Positions 45,346 to 54,967 of a stretch of 64,000 bases of DNA are shown here, one piece after another. How positions within the stretch are numbered: position 1 is the stretch's first letter; the number at the start of each line of letters is the position of its first letter. The DNA is taken from positions 1,984,001 to 2,048,000 of the forward strand of contig OY282354.1 in assembly GCA_958295485.1 (NCBI GenBank), read 5' to 3'. Source of the stretch: an uncultured Gammaproteobacteria bacterium (GTDB lineage Bacteria; Pseudomonadota; Gammaproteobacteria; Eutrophobiales; Eutrophobiaceae). The translations under genes were made by a program, and so were the position numbers. Under the pieces are notes generated by a model. The model made no database searches and had not been told where the DNA came from. It saw only the letters and a program-made list of their open reading frames with translations.

Positions 45346-45451
45346 CTGTCCCATCTCCTGGTAAGAGATACGGGCAAAAACCTGCTTGACTACATTACTT
45401 TCAACGCTCACCTGTCTCATCTCCTGGTGGGAGATACGGGTTGGAACCTGC
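45346..45451. repeat. Pair of 40-bp repeats with small hairpins in the rne-rluC intergenic region
   Basis: Units at 45346-45385 and 45412-45451 share CTGTCYCATCTCCTGGT then RRGAGATACGGG and AACCTGC. Each can fold into ATCTCC-loop-GGAGAT (perfect in the second unit). On the rne strand they lie about 300-410 nt before the start codon, where the autoregulatory leader of rne occurs in E. coli. The remainder of 45042-45621 shows no credible gene. Confidence 0.7.
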
Positions 45452-45621
45452 ACTGCAAAGAGCGACGGGCATTATTTTATTTCAATCCGGCCCGGGCTCC
45501 ACCGCTCAAATTCCATCTCCACTGAAGACAAGCGCTTTTATATGGCTTATCCTTGTGGGATATCTGATTGTCAGCGCCAACAAGCATAACTATATCAATT
45601 TTATTGCCTTACGGCAATGCC

Positions 45622-46581
45622 ATGTTCCATATGCCGCGAACAATTAATAAAAAAAACCAACCCGACAGTTTTATCGTAAATGCCGAACATATTGGCCGAC
45701 GCATTGACAATTTCTTGCTCGGTTACCTGAAGCCTATACCAAAAAGCCGCATATATCAAATGGTTAGACGCGGTGAGGTCAGGGCTAATGGCGGCCGTAT
45801 CAGGCCGGACTACAGGCTCCGGCCAGGGGATAATATTCGCATTCCCCCGGTATTCGACAAACCCGGGAAAACCCTGGCTAAACCACCCGCATACCTGACT
45901 GAAATGATAAAAGACTGCATCCTGTATGAGGATGAACGGCTCGTGGTTGTCGATAAACCCGCCGGTCTCGTCGTGCATTCAGGCACGGGGAGGTCCTTTG
46001 GCGTTATCGAACTTCTGCGCGAGTCGTACCTGCAAAAAAAGGAATTGCATTTGATCCATCGGTTGGACAGGGAGACTTCCGGTTGCTTGCTGATAGCAAA
46101 AAGCAGGGCGACCTTGCTTCAAGTCAATGCGGCCCTGAAAAACGGCGACGTGCAAAAAGAATATAAGGCTTTAATACAAGGCCGGCTGGACAGGAAAAAG
46201 GTGATAGTGGATACACCCTTGCAACGTCATGGAAATCGCTACGGTGAAGGGCTGGTCAAAATTGATGAATCAGGCAAGACTGCGATATCTGAATTTGAAA
46301 TATTAAAAGCGTACCGGGATACGAGTTACGTCAAAGTCAGGATTGCCACCGGTCGCACCCATCAAATAAGAGTCCATGCAAAATCCATCGGTCATCCGAT
46401 TGCCGGCGACAGAAAATACGGCGACAGGGAATTTAATAAAAAAATGCGCGGGCTGGGTTTGAAGCGGATGTTTTTGCACGCCGGTAAATTCGCCATGGCT
46501 GAATTGAAAGAAACGGGAGAACACCGATTTACTGCGCCGCTGCCGTCGAACCTGGATGCGGTATTGGCAAAGCTCAAATAA
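45622..46581 (+). CDS. rluC: 23S rRNA pseudouridine synthase RluC
   Basis: About 319 residues: N-terminal S4 RNA-binding domain (RRIDNFLLGYL...RIYQMVRRGEVRANGGRI) and catalytic motif HRLDRETSGCL with Asp, then GRTHQIRVHA. RluC modifies U955, U2504 and U2580 of 23S rRNA in E. coli. Start by ATG 45622 or 45631; upstream sequence lacks S4 character. It is divergent from rne, as in many gammaproteobacteria. Confidence 0.94.
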   Translation: MFHMPRTINKKNQPDSFIVNAEHIGRRIDNFLLGYLKPIPKSRIYQMVRRGEVRANGGRIRPDYRLRPGDNIRIPPVFDKPGKTLAKPPAYLTEMIKDCILYEDERLVVVDKPAGLVVHSGTGRSFGVIELLRESYLQKKELHLIHRLDRETSGCLLIAKSRATLLQVNAALKNGDVQKEYKALIQGRLDRKKVIVDTPLQRHGNRYGEGLVKIDESGKTAISEFEILKAYRDTSYVKVRIATGRTHQIRVHAKSIGHPIAGDRKYGDREFNKKMRGLGLKRMFLHAGKFAMAELKETGEHRFTAPLPSNLDAVLAKLK

Positions 46582-46729
46582 AAACAGGAAGATGATCCAC
46601 GATCGACCCGGCATGTGTTAGGATGACAACTCGAATCCATATCAAGAATCGGTTAAAGACGTTGGAACCCCCCTGGGTCGTATCAGCGTCTCCTGGCAGG
46701 TTGGAACAACTTGAGAGGTTTGTTGAAGC

Positions 46730-47728
46730 ATGAGTGACACAGAGCAAAATACGGGTGGCCCAAGACAAACCGGCGAGCGGTTTGAACAGGCGTTGGTCAA
46801 CCAGCTTGCCGGGGAATTCCTGCGCGAGCAACGCCGCGCCAGGCGCTGGGGCATCGCGTTCAAGCTGTTTTTTGCGGCGTGGTTGCTGTTGTTCCTGATT
46901 ATTTACTTCACCTCCGAGAGAGACATCTCAACCGCGGGTTTAGGGGATGGCCGGCATACTGCGTTAATCGATATCAGGGGCATCATCTCCAGCGACGGCC
47001 TGGTTGATGCTGATTATGTCAGCGCCGACCAGGTGGCGGCGGGTTTGCGCTCAGCGTACGAAGACAGTGGAACGGCCGGTATTATCCTTCGCATAAACAG
47101 CCCGGGCGGCGCCCCGGTCCAGGCGGGTTACATCAATGACGAGATCATGCGCCTGAAAGACAAAAATCCTGATATTCCCGTCTACGCGGTGCTCGGCGAC
47201 CTCTGTGCCTCAGGTGGTTACTACATAGCGGCAGCCGCAGATAAGATCTACGCCGACAAGGCCAGCCTGGTGGGCTCAATCGGGGTGGTCAGCGCCGGGT
47301 TCGGTTTTGTCGATACCTTGAACAAGTTGGGTATTGAACGCCGCGTGCACCATGCCGGCAAGAACAAGGCCTTCCTGGACCCGTTTTCGCCGCTGCGGGA
47401 AGATGAGGTCAAACACTTCGACCAATTGTTGGATAACATTTATCAGCAATTCGTAAAAACGGTGAAGGCGGGTCGGGGAGATCGGTTGGTTGACGATGAC
47501 AGGATATTCTCAGGGTTGATATGGACTGGAGAACAGTCCGTCGGGTTGGGTCTTGTCGATGAACTGGGGGATGTCGGCTACGTTGCCCGTGAAGTGATAG
47601 GCGCTGAAAACGTGGTTGATTTCACCCACCGTGATTCCTGGTTTGAGCAACTTTCAATACAAATAAGCGCCCTGTTCAAAAACAGGTTCAAGAGTGGAAT
47701 TAATCACAATTTCAATTATATGAAATAA
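46730..47728 (+). CDS. sppA: Signal peptide peptidase SppA-type serine protease (S49)
   Basis: 332 residues with one N-terminal membrane helix (FKLFFAAWLLLFLIIYF) and the S49 core: RINSPGGAPVQAGYI, catalytic Ser in DLCASGGYYIA and GSIGVV following. It is a short, single-domain form, similar to SohB/SppA36K, rather than the 618-residue E. coli SppA. It degrades cleaved signal peptides or membrane protein fragments. It lies after rluC, a common neighbour. Confidence 0.9.
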   Translation: MSDTEQNTGGPRQTGERFEQALVNQLAGEFLREQRRARRWGIAFKLFFAAWLLLFLIIYFTSERDISTAGLGDGRHTALIDIRGIISSDGLVDADYVSADQVAAGLRSAYEDSGTAGIILRINSPGGAPVQAGYINDEIMRLKDKNPDIPVYAVLGDLCASGGYYIAAAADKIYADKASLVGSIGVVSAGFGFVDTLNKLGIERRVHHAGKNKAFLDPFSPLREDEVKHFDQLLDNIYQQFVKTVKAGRGDRLVDDDRIFSGLIWTGEQSVGLGLVDELGDVGYVAREVIGAENVVDFTHRDSWFEQLSIQISALFKNRFKSGINHNFNYMK

Positions 47729-47745
47729 TTAGTTGCAAGTTCAGG

Positions 47746-48333
47746 TCAGGGTATTTCATAGCCTTCGTTCCGCAACATTTCCTGTAATGATATCAAGGGC
47801 AGTCCCAACAGGGACGTGTCATCGTCGCTACTGATTCGGCGCACCAGGGTGATTCCGCCGGCTTCCGCCTTGAAGCTGCCGGCGGAAGCATAAGGCTTGT
47901 CGGCCTCCAGGTAACGTTCGATTTCAGCGCCGGTCAATTGCCTGAATGCCACCTCGACAATAACCGTATCCAGTTGCCGGTCGCCCGTGCGACTGTTGAG
48001 GAGACAAACACCGGTCAAAAATCGTACCACGCGTCCCGATACCAGCCGGAGTTGCTGCGCGGCGCGTTCGTGCCCACCCGGTTTCGTCAGGATATGATCA
48101 TCGACAACGGCAACTTCATCGGCGCCGATGATAAGAGAGTCCGGGTGATTTTTCGCCACGGCCAGCGCTTTTTCCCAGGCCAGTCGTTCGACCAGGGCCG
48201 GGGCCGGTTCGCCGGCAAGCCGGCTCTCGTCTATATCCGGGGCCTGGCAGGTAAACGGCAGTTTCATCCGCTCCATCAAAGCTCTGCGATAAGGCGATGA
48301 GGAAGCCAGAATTATTCCTGCCTGCTCAGTCAT
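47746..48333 (-). CDS. maf: Maf-family nucleotide pyrophosphatase
   Basis: 195 residues: ILASSSPYRRALMERM at the start (substrate-binding SSSPRR-type motif), IIGADEVAVVDD and SAGSFKAEAGG. Maf/YceF enzymes hydrolyse non-canonical or modified nucleoside triphosphates, the YceF branch preferring 7-methyl-GTP. The SSDDDTSLLGLPL block fits YceF. The start MTEQAGIIL is chosen; the upstream extension is not family-like. It is divergent from yceD, as in E. coli-type arrangements. Confidence 0.92.
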   Translation of the reverse strand: MTEQAGIILASSSPYRRALMERMKLPFTCQAPDIDESRLAGEPAPALVERLAWEKALAVAKNHPDSLIIGADEVAVVDDHILTKPGGHERAAQQLRLVSGRVVRFLTGVCLLNSRTGDRQLDTVIVEVAFRQLTGAEIERYLEADKPYASAGSFKAEAGGITLVRRISSDDDTSLLGLPLISLQEMLRNEGYEIP

Positions 48334-48486
48334 TGATAGCGTCATTCCAAGCGGAAGGATACAGAAACAGGGCAAATTTGTACAGGTTCGAAATGGTGAA
48401 AACACAGCAGTCCCCACTTTCGATGAACAACGGAAAACATACAAATTTTGACAGTTGATTCCCTGTTCTATAAACTTGCGGGCCTG

Positions 48487-48996
48487 ATGTCGTCAGACCT
48501 GCCCCAGTTCATTGCGCCTGCGCGTCTTGCCGAGGCAACGGCCTGTATTGAAGGACGGCTTGATCTGCGCAACATGGATCGTCTTCGTGGTTTGTTAAAC
48601 GATAGCCAGGGCGTGGTTGATCTGAAATTAGCCTTCAGCCGGGACGAACATGGTTTTGCCTGTATCACCGGCAGGTATGAGACAAATTTGCAACTTGTTT
48701 GCCAGAGATGCCTGGAACCATTTGCAACAAAACTGACTCATTCGATTAGCGTAGGCATTGTTTTTGACCGGGCGGAATTGAATAAATTGCCGGAGACCCT
48801 GGAGCCGTTATTGCTCAAACAGGAAACGCTGGCGCTATCAGAATTTATTGAAGATGAAATATTACTGGGCCTGCCGATTTCACCGGTACACCGACTGAAA
48901 GATTGCGCCGCCGATGAGAGGGTCAGGAAGTACGGTAATGTTGAGGAAAATCCGTTCCACGTATTGAAGGAACTGAAAATAAAACGCGACCGATAA
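48487..48996 (+). CDS. yceD: YceD/DUF177 protein (23S rRNA accumulation protein)
   Basis: 169 residues; CQRCLEPF (first Cys pair), a conserved acidic region [17 protein letters not shown] and the C-terminal Cys give the DUF177 pattern. In E. coli and plants the family supports 23S rRNA accumulation. It precedes rpmF by 16 bp, its near-universal neighbour. Start at ATG 48487 by family; TTG at 48448 would add 13 residues. Confidence 0.9.
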   Translation: MSSDLPQFIAPARLAEATACIEGRLDLRNMDRLRGLLNDSQGVVDLKLAFSRDEHGFACITGRYETNLQLVCQRCLEPFATKLTHSISVGIVFDRAELNKLPETLEPLLLKQETLALSEFIEDEILLGLPISPVHRLKDCAADERVRKYGNVEENPFHVLKELKIKRDR

Positions 48997-49012
48997 TCAA
49001 GAGGACCACAAT

Positions 49013-49201
49013 ATGGCTGTCCAGCAACGAAAAAAATCCAGTTCAAGACGTGACGCCAAGCGCGCGCATGATGCGCTGAAACACCCATGTTTATCCACAG
49101 AGCAGACAACCGGCGAAGTGCATAGACGCCACCATATCAGTCCGGAGGGGTATTATCGGGGCGCAAAGGTGATCGACTCCGATGAAGATACCGAAGAATA
49201 G
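49013..49201 (+). CDS. rpmF: 50S ribosomal protein L32
   Basis: 62 residues with [20 protein letters not shown] and the [16 protein letters not shown] end. It has the non-zinc form in which the paired cysteines are mostly absent (one Cys only), and carries a short acidic extension beyond the usual 57 residues. It is placed between yceD and plsX as usual. GAGGACCACA is its ribosome-binding region. Confidence 0.95.
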   Translation: MAVQQRKKSSSRRDAKRAHDALKHPCLSTEQTTGEVHRRHHISPEGYYRGAKVIDSDEDTEE

Positions 49202-49248
49202 TTGAAGCGCTGTTTCTCTCCCGCATTGGAATTATTCGTCAAACCTGC

Positions 49249-50262
49249 ATGACGCTTTCCCTCGCATTGGATACCATGGGTGGAGACCATGGGCCTGATG
49301 AGATCATCCCCGCCGCATTTTTTGCCCTGGAAAATCATCATGATATCGAACTGCTCCTGGTCGGACCGAAAACCGCGCTGGACAAAATAATCGCCGGGCA
49401 GTCCTCCGCCCATGCTTCAAGGGCCAAGGTAGTTAATGCGCTGGACGTGATTGAAATGGATGAATCGCCTTCCTCGGCTTTACGCAGCAAGAAACGATCA
49501 TCGATGCGGGTTGCTGTTGAACAGGTGAAAGAGGGAAGGGCGCAAGCCTGTGTGAGCGCCGGCAATACCGGCGCGTTAATGGCTATTTCAAAATATGTTC
49601 TGAAGATGCTCCCGGGCATTGACAGGCCGGCAATTTGCACGACGATACCGGGTATCGATGGCCATACTCATATTCTCGACCTCGGCGCCAACGTGGATTC
49701 CAACGCCGAACAGTTATTCCAGTTTGCCGTAATGGGTTCGGAACTAACCAGTGCAGTTGAAAATATATCTTCACCAAAAATAGGTCTTTTAAACGTAGGG
49801 GCGGAGGAGAACAAGGGGAACGACAGGGTGAAGCAAGCTGCGTTATTGTTGTCCGACAGCCACCTTAATTATATTGGATTTGTCGAGGGGAACGATATCT
49901 ATTCAGGCAAGGCGGACGTCATCGTCTGTGATGGATTTGTCGGTAATATCGTATTGAAAGCAAGCGAGGGACTGGCCGAATTTTTTACTCATCACACCAC
50001 TGCCGAGTTTCGAAAAACCATGTACGGAAAGCTGGTTGCAACCGTCTCACTGCCAATATTGAAAAACATAAGAAGAAAAACCGATCCCAGGCGATATAAC
50101 GGCGCAAGCCTGCTCGGGCTGCGCGGCATTGTTGTCAAGAGTCATGGCAGCGCGGACAAGGTATCATTCGCGCACGCCATCGAAGAAGCGCTTCTCGAGG
50201 TAAAGAAAAACATACCTGCCCGGATTGCGTCCCGACTTGAAGAACTGCTGAGCAAGGATTGA
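49249..50262 (+). CDS. plsX: Phosphate acyltransferase PlsX
   Basis: 337 residues: LALDTMGGDHGPDEIIPAA at the start, CVSAGNTGALMAIS, LDLGANVDSN and VCDGFVGNIVLKASEG. It converts acyl-ACP to acyl-phosphate for phospholipid synthesis. First of the fatty-acid cluster proper; fabH follows 3 bp later. Confidence 0.96.
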   Translation: MTLSLALDTMGGDHGPDEIIPAAFFALENHHDIELLLVGPKTALDKIIAGQSSAHASRAKVVNALDVIEMDESPSSALRSKKRSSMRVAVEQVKEGRAQACVSAGNTGALMAISKYVLKMLPGIDRPAICTTIPGIDGHTHILDLGANVDSNAEQLFQFAVMGSELTSAVENISSPKIGLLNVGAEENKGNDRVKQAALLLSDSHLNYIGFVEGNDIYSGKADVIVCDGFVGNIVLKASEGLAEFFTHHTTAEFRKTMYGKLVATVSLPILKNIRRKTDPRRYNGASLLGLRGIVVKSHGSADKVSFAHAIEEALLEVKKNIPARIASRLEELLSKD

Positions 50263-50265
50263 CCA

Positions 50266-51222
50266 ATGCATTATTCTCGAGTTATTGGTTGCGGTGGCTA
50301 CCTGCCGGAGCGGGTAATGCTGAATTCCGAATTGGAAACATTGGTGGAAACATCGGATGAATGGATTTATGCCCGCACGGGGATAAAGCAACGCCATATC
50401 GCCAGGGAAGATGAAACCACTTCTGAAATGGCATACGAAGCGGCAATTCATGCAATCGAGATGGCGCAGGTTCAATTTGACAGCATAGAACTCGTCATCG
50501 TTGCAACCTCGACCCCTGATCTTATCTTCCCCGGTACGGCTTGCCTGGTTCAAAAGAAGCTCAAGTTGCGCAACGGCGCGGCGGCATTTGACGTTCAGGC
50601 CGTATGCTCCGGTTTTATCTATGCCATAAGCATTGCCGACCAGTACATAAAATCCGGGACGACGAAACGGGCGCTTGTCATCGGCGCGGACATGAATTCC
50701 AGAATACTCGACTGGCGCGATAGAACAACCTGCGTTTTATTCGGGGACGGCGCCGGCGCCGTGATATTGGACAGGGGCGATGCCCCGGGCATTTATAAAA
50801 CGCGGTTATGCGCCGATGGTAGTTATAGTGATTACTTGCAGGTGCCTTCAGGGGTTTCCAAACCAACCGGCGACCCTTTTATTCGTATGCGCGGCAATGA
50901 GGTGTTCAAGTTCGCAGTCAATGCGATGGACGAGATCGTAGATGAAACGCTCGCTGATACGGAACTTGCGAGAAGCGATATAGATTGGCTGGTGCCGCAC
51001 CAGGCCAACCGGAGAATTATTGCAGCCACTGTAAAAAAACTTGGCCTGAGCATGGACAAGGTCATACTGACCGTGGCAGAGCATGGCAATACCTCAGCCG
51101 CATCCATCCCCCTGGCCATGGATGTCGGCATACGCGACGGCCGAATCAAACAAGGTGATATAATGCTCCTGGAAGCCGTTGGGGGTGGTTTTACCTGGGG
51201 TTCGGCGTTGATCCGGTATTAA
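50266..51222 (+). CDS. fabH: 3-oxoacyl-ACP synthase III
   Basis: 318 residues, Cys-His-Asn triad: Cys in [13 protein letters not shown], His in [11 protein letters not shown], Asn in [10 protein letters not shown]. It begins chain elongation by condensing acetyl-CoA with malonyl-ACP. It lies between plsX and fabD. Confidence 0.97.
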   Translation: MHYSRVIGCGGYLPERVMLNSELETLVETSDEWIYARTGIKQRHIAREDETTSEMAYEAAIHAIEMAQVQFDSIELVIVATSTPDLIFPGTACLVQKKLKLRNGAAAFDVQAVCSGFIYAISIADQYIKSGTTKRALVIGADMNSRILDWRDRTTCVLFGDGAGAVILDRGDAPGIYKTRLCADGSYSDYLQVPSGVSKPTGDPFIRMRGNEVFKFAVNAMDEIVDETLADTELARSDIDWLVPHQANRRIIAATVKKLGLSMDKVILTVAEHGNTSAASIPLAMDVGIRDGRIKQGDIMLLEAVGGGFTWGSALIRY

Positions 51223-51228
51223 AGCGAT

Positions 51229-52164
51229 ATGAACAGGGATCTGGCATTCGTATTTCCCGGACAGGGTTCCCAATCTGTCGGCATGCTCTCTGACTTGGCG
51301 GAGAATTTTTCAATCGTAGGCGACGTGTTTGCGATTGCATCGGAAGCCTTGGATTTCGACCTGTGGTCCCTGTGTCTGAACGGGCCTGATGACCAGCTTA
51401 ATCAAACTGAAAATACTCAGCCGGCGTTGCTGGCCGGCGGTTATGCCGTTTGGAAGGTCTGGGAAAAACAAGGTGGGGCAAAACCGGCCATGCTGGCCGG
51501 GCACAGCCTGGGAGAGTACACGGCCCTGGTTTGCGCCGGTGTCCTGGATTTTTCCGATGCGATTAGCCTGGTTGCAGACAGGGGCAGGTTCATGCAAACC
51601 GTCGTGCCCCCTGATGAAGGCGCCATGGCGGCGATTTCAGGTCTGGACGATGGGCAGGTAATGGATATATGCAGCAAGGCGGCGCAAGATGAGATCGTCT
51701 CGGTTGCAAATTTTAATTTTCCCGGGCAGGTTGTCATCGCCGGGAATATTCGGGCAATGAAGCGGGCAATGGCGCTGGCGAAAGAAGCCGGGGCGAAACG
51801 GACAACGCTTTTATCGGTCAGTGTGCCGTCACATTGTCCATTAATGGCGCCGGCTGCAGAAAAGTTGAAGAATCGCATGAATGAAATCGATTTTGCTCCT
51901 GCTGATATTCCAATTGTTCAGAATATCGATGCCCAAATGCGATCTGATCCGGAAGAGATAAAACAGGCCTTGATTTCACAATTACATCAACCCGTTCTTT
52001 GGTCAAAGAGCATAGTTTCAATGAACGTGCAGGGTATCGTTAAAATCATCGAGTGTGGTCCGGGCAGGGTGCTCAGCGGTTTAATCAGGCGTATCGAAAA
52101 AAATATTGTCTGCGCCAGTGTGTTCGATTCGGCTTCCCTGAATACAGTTTTAGCGACCTGTTGA
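51229..52164 (+). CDS. fabD: Malonyl-CoA:ACP transacylase
   Basis: 311 residues: FPGQGSQSVGML at the start and catalytic Ser in AGHSLGEYTALV, with a conserved Arg/His downstream (VPSHCPLM). It loads malonyl groups on ACP. It starts 6 bp after fabH. Confidence 0.97.
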   Translation: MNRDLAFVFPGQGSQSVGMLSDLAENFSIVGDVFAIASEALDFDLWSLCLNGPDDQLNQTENTQPALLAGGYAVWKVWEKQGGAKPAMLAGHSLGEYTALVCAGVLDFSDAISLVADRGRFMQTVVPPDEGAMAAISGLDDGQVMDICSKAAQDEIVSVANFNFPGQVVIAGNIRAMKRAMALAKEAGAKRTTLLSVSVPSHCPLMAPAAEKLKNRMNEIDFAPADIPIVQNIDAQMRSDPEEIKQALISQLHQPVLWSKSIVSMNVQGIVKIIECGPGRVLSGLIRRIEKNIVCASVFDSASLNTVLATC

Positions 52165-52236
52165 AATCAGTTTTCAATTTCTGGCTGCTAATTGACACAA
52201 ACCTGCCTGTTTATCTGACAACTGAAAGCTGACAAC

Positions 52237-52986
52237 ATGAATATCAAGTTAACCGGCCAGACAGCATTAGTCACCGGCGCAAGCCGGGGCATAGGACGGG
52301 CAATAGCCAGGCAGTTAGGTGGGGCCGGCGCTTATATCACAGGCACGGCGACAACAGAAGCCGGGGCGAAAAAGATTGAGGAGGATTTCGAATCAGCAGG
52401 CATCAAGGGCAGCGGATTCATATTGGATATAAGTGAAGATGAATCAGTTGCGGAGTTGAATGAGTTTTTGAATGGAAACGATAGAATGCCCTCGATACTG
52501 GTTAATAATGCAGGGATTACCCGGGATAACCTGATGATGAGGATGAAGCGACAGGAATGGGACGAGGTAATAGACACCAACTTGAATTCGATTTATCGTC
52601 TCAGCAAAATATGTCTGCGCAATATGATGAAGGCGCGCTATGGAAGAATTGTCAACATAACCTCCGTCGTTGCCTTGTCCGGAAACCCGGGGCAGGTCAA
52701 TTATGTTGCGGCCAAAGCCGGCATGATTGGCTTCACCCGGGCTTTGGCGAAAGAAATCGGCAGTCGCGGCATAACTGTCAACTGTGTAGCGCCTGGCTTT
52801 ATAAAAACGGATATGACGGATGAGTTGCCGGATGAACAGCGCAAGAAACTGATCGGGCAAATTCCGTTGGGCCGGCTCGGTCTTGCTGAAGAAGTTGCGT
52901 ATACTGTCGAATTTATCGCCTCTACTTCCGCCGGTTATATTACCGGTGAAGTCATTAATGTAAACGGAGGGCTGTATATGGCATGA
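52237..52986 (+). CDS. fabG: 3-oxoacyl-ACP reductase
   Basis: 249-residue SDR: TGASRGIG, NNAGITRDNLMMRMK, catalytic Ser (ITSVV) and YVAAKAG, ending ITGEVINVNGGLYMA. It reduces 3-ketoacyl-ACP with NADPH. It is typical in length and position, followed by an AT-rich 150-bp gap before acpP that probably carries the acpP promoter. Confidence 0.97.
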   Translation: MNIKLTGQTALVTGASRGIGRAIARQLGGAGAYITGTATTEAGAKKIEEDFESAGIKGSGFILDISEDESVAELNEFLNGNDRMPSILVNNAGITRDNLMMRMKRQEWDEVIDTNLNSIYRLSKICLRNMMKARYGRIVNITSVVALSGNPGQVNYVAAKAGMIGFTRALAKEIGSRGITVNCVAPGFIKTDMTDELPDEQRKKLIGQIPLGRLGLAEEVAYTVEFIASTSAGYITGEVINVNGGLYMA

Positions 52987-53139
52987 TATAGTTTATATTT
53001 TAGATTAAATATGATTTATAACTTATTGTTTATATTAATTTATTAAAAATAAACTAAAGTAAGTTGAAAACTTTGAAAATTTCGTCTATCTTACATATAC
53101 TTTGTGGTATTAGCGCCATATAGGGAGGGTATATCCATT

Positions 53140-53376
53140 ATGAGTACTGTTGAAGAACGAGTGAAAAAAATCGTTGTAGAACAACTGGGTGTTAAAGATG
53201 AGGAAGTTACCAGTGAGGCATCGTTTGTTGATGATCTGGGCGCTGATTCACTCGACACGGTTGAATTAGTCATGGCCCTGGAGGAGGAATTTAAAATAGA
53301 AATACCTGATGAAGACGCAGAAAAAATCACAACTGTCCAACAAGCTATCGACTATATAGGCGCAAACCTGGAATAG
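53140..53376 (+). CDS. acpP: Acyl carrier protein
   Basis: 78 residues; phosphopantetheine attachment Ser37 in [26 protein letters not shown] is a strong ribosome-binding site before the ATG at 53140, which fixes the start (the frame is open upstream to 53104). The AT-rich 52987-53103 region should contain its own strong promoter. Confidence 0.97.
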   Translation: MSTVEERVKKIVVEQLGVKDEEVTSEASFVDDLGADSLDTVELVMALEEEFKIEIPDEDAEKITTVQQAIDYIGANLE

Positions 53377-53388
53377 TCCTTAATTCTC

Positions 53389-53559
53389 AACCCGCATATC
53401 TCACCAATAGATACGATGAGCGCGCCGGCAGCAGCATGTCAACCAAGGAGACAAGCGAGGGCGCATCCAATGCAGTCTGTGATGATAGTGAAGTAGCCAG
53501 CTCATCGACAGCAAGGGATTTTCTGTTGATGACGAGCGAATTGGTGAGATATGCGGGTT
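53389..53559. repeat. 171-bp element with perfect 20-bp terminal inverted repeats between acpP and fabF
   Basis: AACCCGCATATCTCACCAAT (53389-53408) and its exact complement (53540-53559) enclose 131 bp without an obvious gene. The inner part has further weak pairing (CTCATCGACAG with CTGTTGATGACGAG). The size and ends resemble a miniature inverted-repeat element, or a long structured RNA in the acpP transcript. A match to ATATGCGGGTTA occurs at 15614-15625, near the dksA stop. Confidence 0.8.
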
Positions 53560-53570
53560 AACGACCGACA

Positions 53571-53604
53571 AGGCCGCGCATTTATCTGTGAGCGGCCTTT
53601 TTTT
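53571..53604 (+). terminator. Rho-independent terminator after acpP
   Basis: AGGCCGC (53571-53577), a 14-base loop and GCGGCCT (53592-53598), followed by a run of seven T. It should end acpP transcripts just before fabF, in line with acpP being expressed to a higher level than its neighbours. Confidence 0.85.
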
Positions 53605-53635
53605 ATATAATGATTTTTCAATACGAGTTAAAGCA

Positions 53636-54874
53636 GTGAGCAGACGGCGAGTTGTAGTCACCGGGCTCGGGTTGGTAACCCCGGTTGGAAATGACGTGGA
53701 GGAATCCTGGAAGAATATTTTAGGGGGAAACAGTGGAATTACCCCGGTTACGCGCTTCGACGTGACTGGCTTTCCGGTCAGATTTTGCGGTTCGATAAAA
53801 AATCTCGACGTGGATAAATACATCCCGAAAAAAGATCAAAAAAAAATGGATCCTTTCATCCATTACGGCATGGCGGCAGGCATACAGGCAGTAGAGGATT
53901 CGGGTATAGAGGTAAATAGCGCCAATGCTGACCGAATCGGAGTTGCCGTCGGTTCAGGCATAGGCGGCTTGCCAGGCATAGAAAAGGGAACCCAGACCCT
54001 GTTGAACCACGGGCCCAGAAAAATTTCGCCTTTCTTTGTGCCCAGCAACATCATCAACATGATTTCCGGACACCTGTCAATTCGGTTTGGTTTCAGGGGG
54101 CCTAATTTCGCTATCGTAACAGCGTGTACGACCGGGACCCATAATATCGGTGATGCGGCCCGTATTATTGAATACGGCGACGCTGACGTAATGGTTGCCG
54201 GGGGCGCTGAAATGTCATCGTCGCCAACAGCCCTGGCTGGATTTGCCAACGCAAAAGCATTATCCACGCGTAATGAGGAACCTGAAAAGGCCAGCCGGCC
54301 CTGGGACAGGGATAGAGACGGATTCGTTTTAAGTGACGGCGCCGGTGTCATGGTGTTGGAAGAATATGAACATGCCAAGTCCAGGGGCGCAAGCATCTAT
54401 GCAGAAATCATCGGTTACGGCATGAGCGGGGATGCCTGGCACATGACGGCGCCGGCAGAAGACGGCGGTGGCGCGATCAGATGTATGCAGAATGCGCTCA
54501 ATAACGCGCGAATTGACAAAACGCAGATTGATTATATTAATGCCCATGGCACCTCGACCCCGGCGGGCGACGTTGTTGAAAGCAATGCAATCAAGCAAGT
54601 TTTCGGCGCCCATGGGAAGCAGTTGGCTATCAGTTCCACAAAATCCATGATCGGACATATGCTTGGGGCTGCCGGTGGCGTAGAGGCTGTCTATTGCGCG
54701 CTGGCTTTACGTGACCAGGTGGCGCCGGCCACCATTAACCTGGACAATCCCGGGCCTGGCTGCGACCTGGATTATATTCCCCACGAAGCGCGGGATATGA
54801 AAATCGACCATATCTTATCCAACTCATTCGGTTTCGGCGGCACCAACGGCAGCATAATCCTGAAACGGATATGA
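53636..54874 (+). CDS. fabF: 3-oxoacyl-ACP synthase II
   Basis: 412 residues starting at GTG 53636 ([17 protein letters not shown]). Catalytic Cys in [13 protein letters not shown], His in [11 protein letters not shown] and His in [12 protein letters not shown]. It elongates acyl-ACP, including the palmitoleate to vaccenate step. A terminator lies directly upstream, so it may have its own promoter in 53605-53635 or depend on read-through. Confidence 0.96.
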   Translation: MSRRRVVVTGLGLVTPVGNDVEESWKNILGGNSGITPVTRFDVTGFPVRFCGSIKNLDVDKYIPKKDQKKMDPFIHYGMAAGIQAVEDSGIEVNSANADRIGVAVGSGIGGLPGIEKGTQTLLNHGPRKISPFFVPSNIINMISGHLSIRFGFRGPNFAIVTACTTGTHNIGDAARIIEYGDADVMVAGGAEMSSSPTALAGFANAKALSTRNEEPEKASRPWDRDRDGFVLSDGAGVMVLEEYEHAKSRGASIYAEIIGYGMSGDAWHMTAPAEDGGGAIRCMQNALNNARIDKTQIDYINAHGTSTPAGDVVESNAIKQVFGAHGKQLAISSTKSMIGHMLGAAGGVEAVYCALALRDQVAPATINLDNPGPGCDLDYIPHEARDMKIDHILSNSFGFGGTNGSIILKRI

Positions 54875-54882
54875 GGATCAAG

Positions 54883-54947
54883 CCGCAGATTACGCAGGTG
54901 AAAAGAAAAACCTGTTCTTGACCTGCATGAATCTGCGCTATCTGCGG
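54883..54947. repeat. Dispersed palindromic repeat between fabF and pabC
   Basis: CCGCAGATTACGCAG (54883-54897) pairs with CTGCGCTATCTGCGG (54933-54947) at 13 of 15 positions. It contains CAGGTGAAAAGAAAA and GCATGAATCTGCG blocks shared with the two units between smc and ligA (20795-20977). Confidence 0.7.
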
Positions 54948-54967
54948 ATATAACCAAAGAAAAAATA

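Noticed and set aside
45386..45647. Short plus-strand frames in the rne-rluC gap
   Set aside because: No ribosome-binding site or similarity; they cross the duplicated hairpins.
48370..48446. Possible tRNA or hairpin RNA suggested by GGTTCGAAA
   Set aside because: No acceptor or anticodon stem can be drawn around it; it is the maf-yceD intergenic region.
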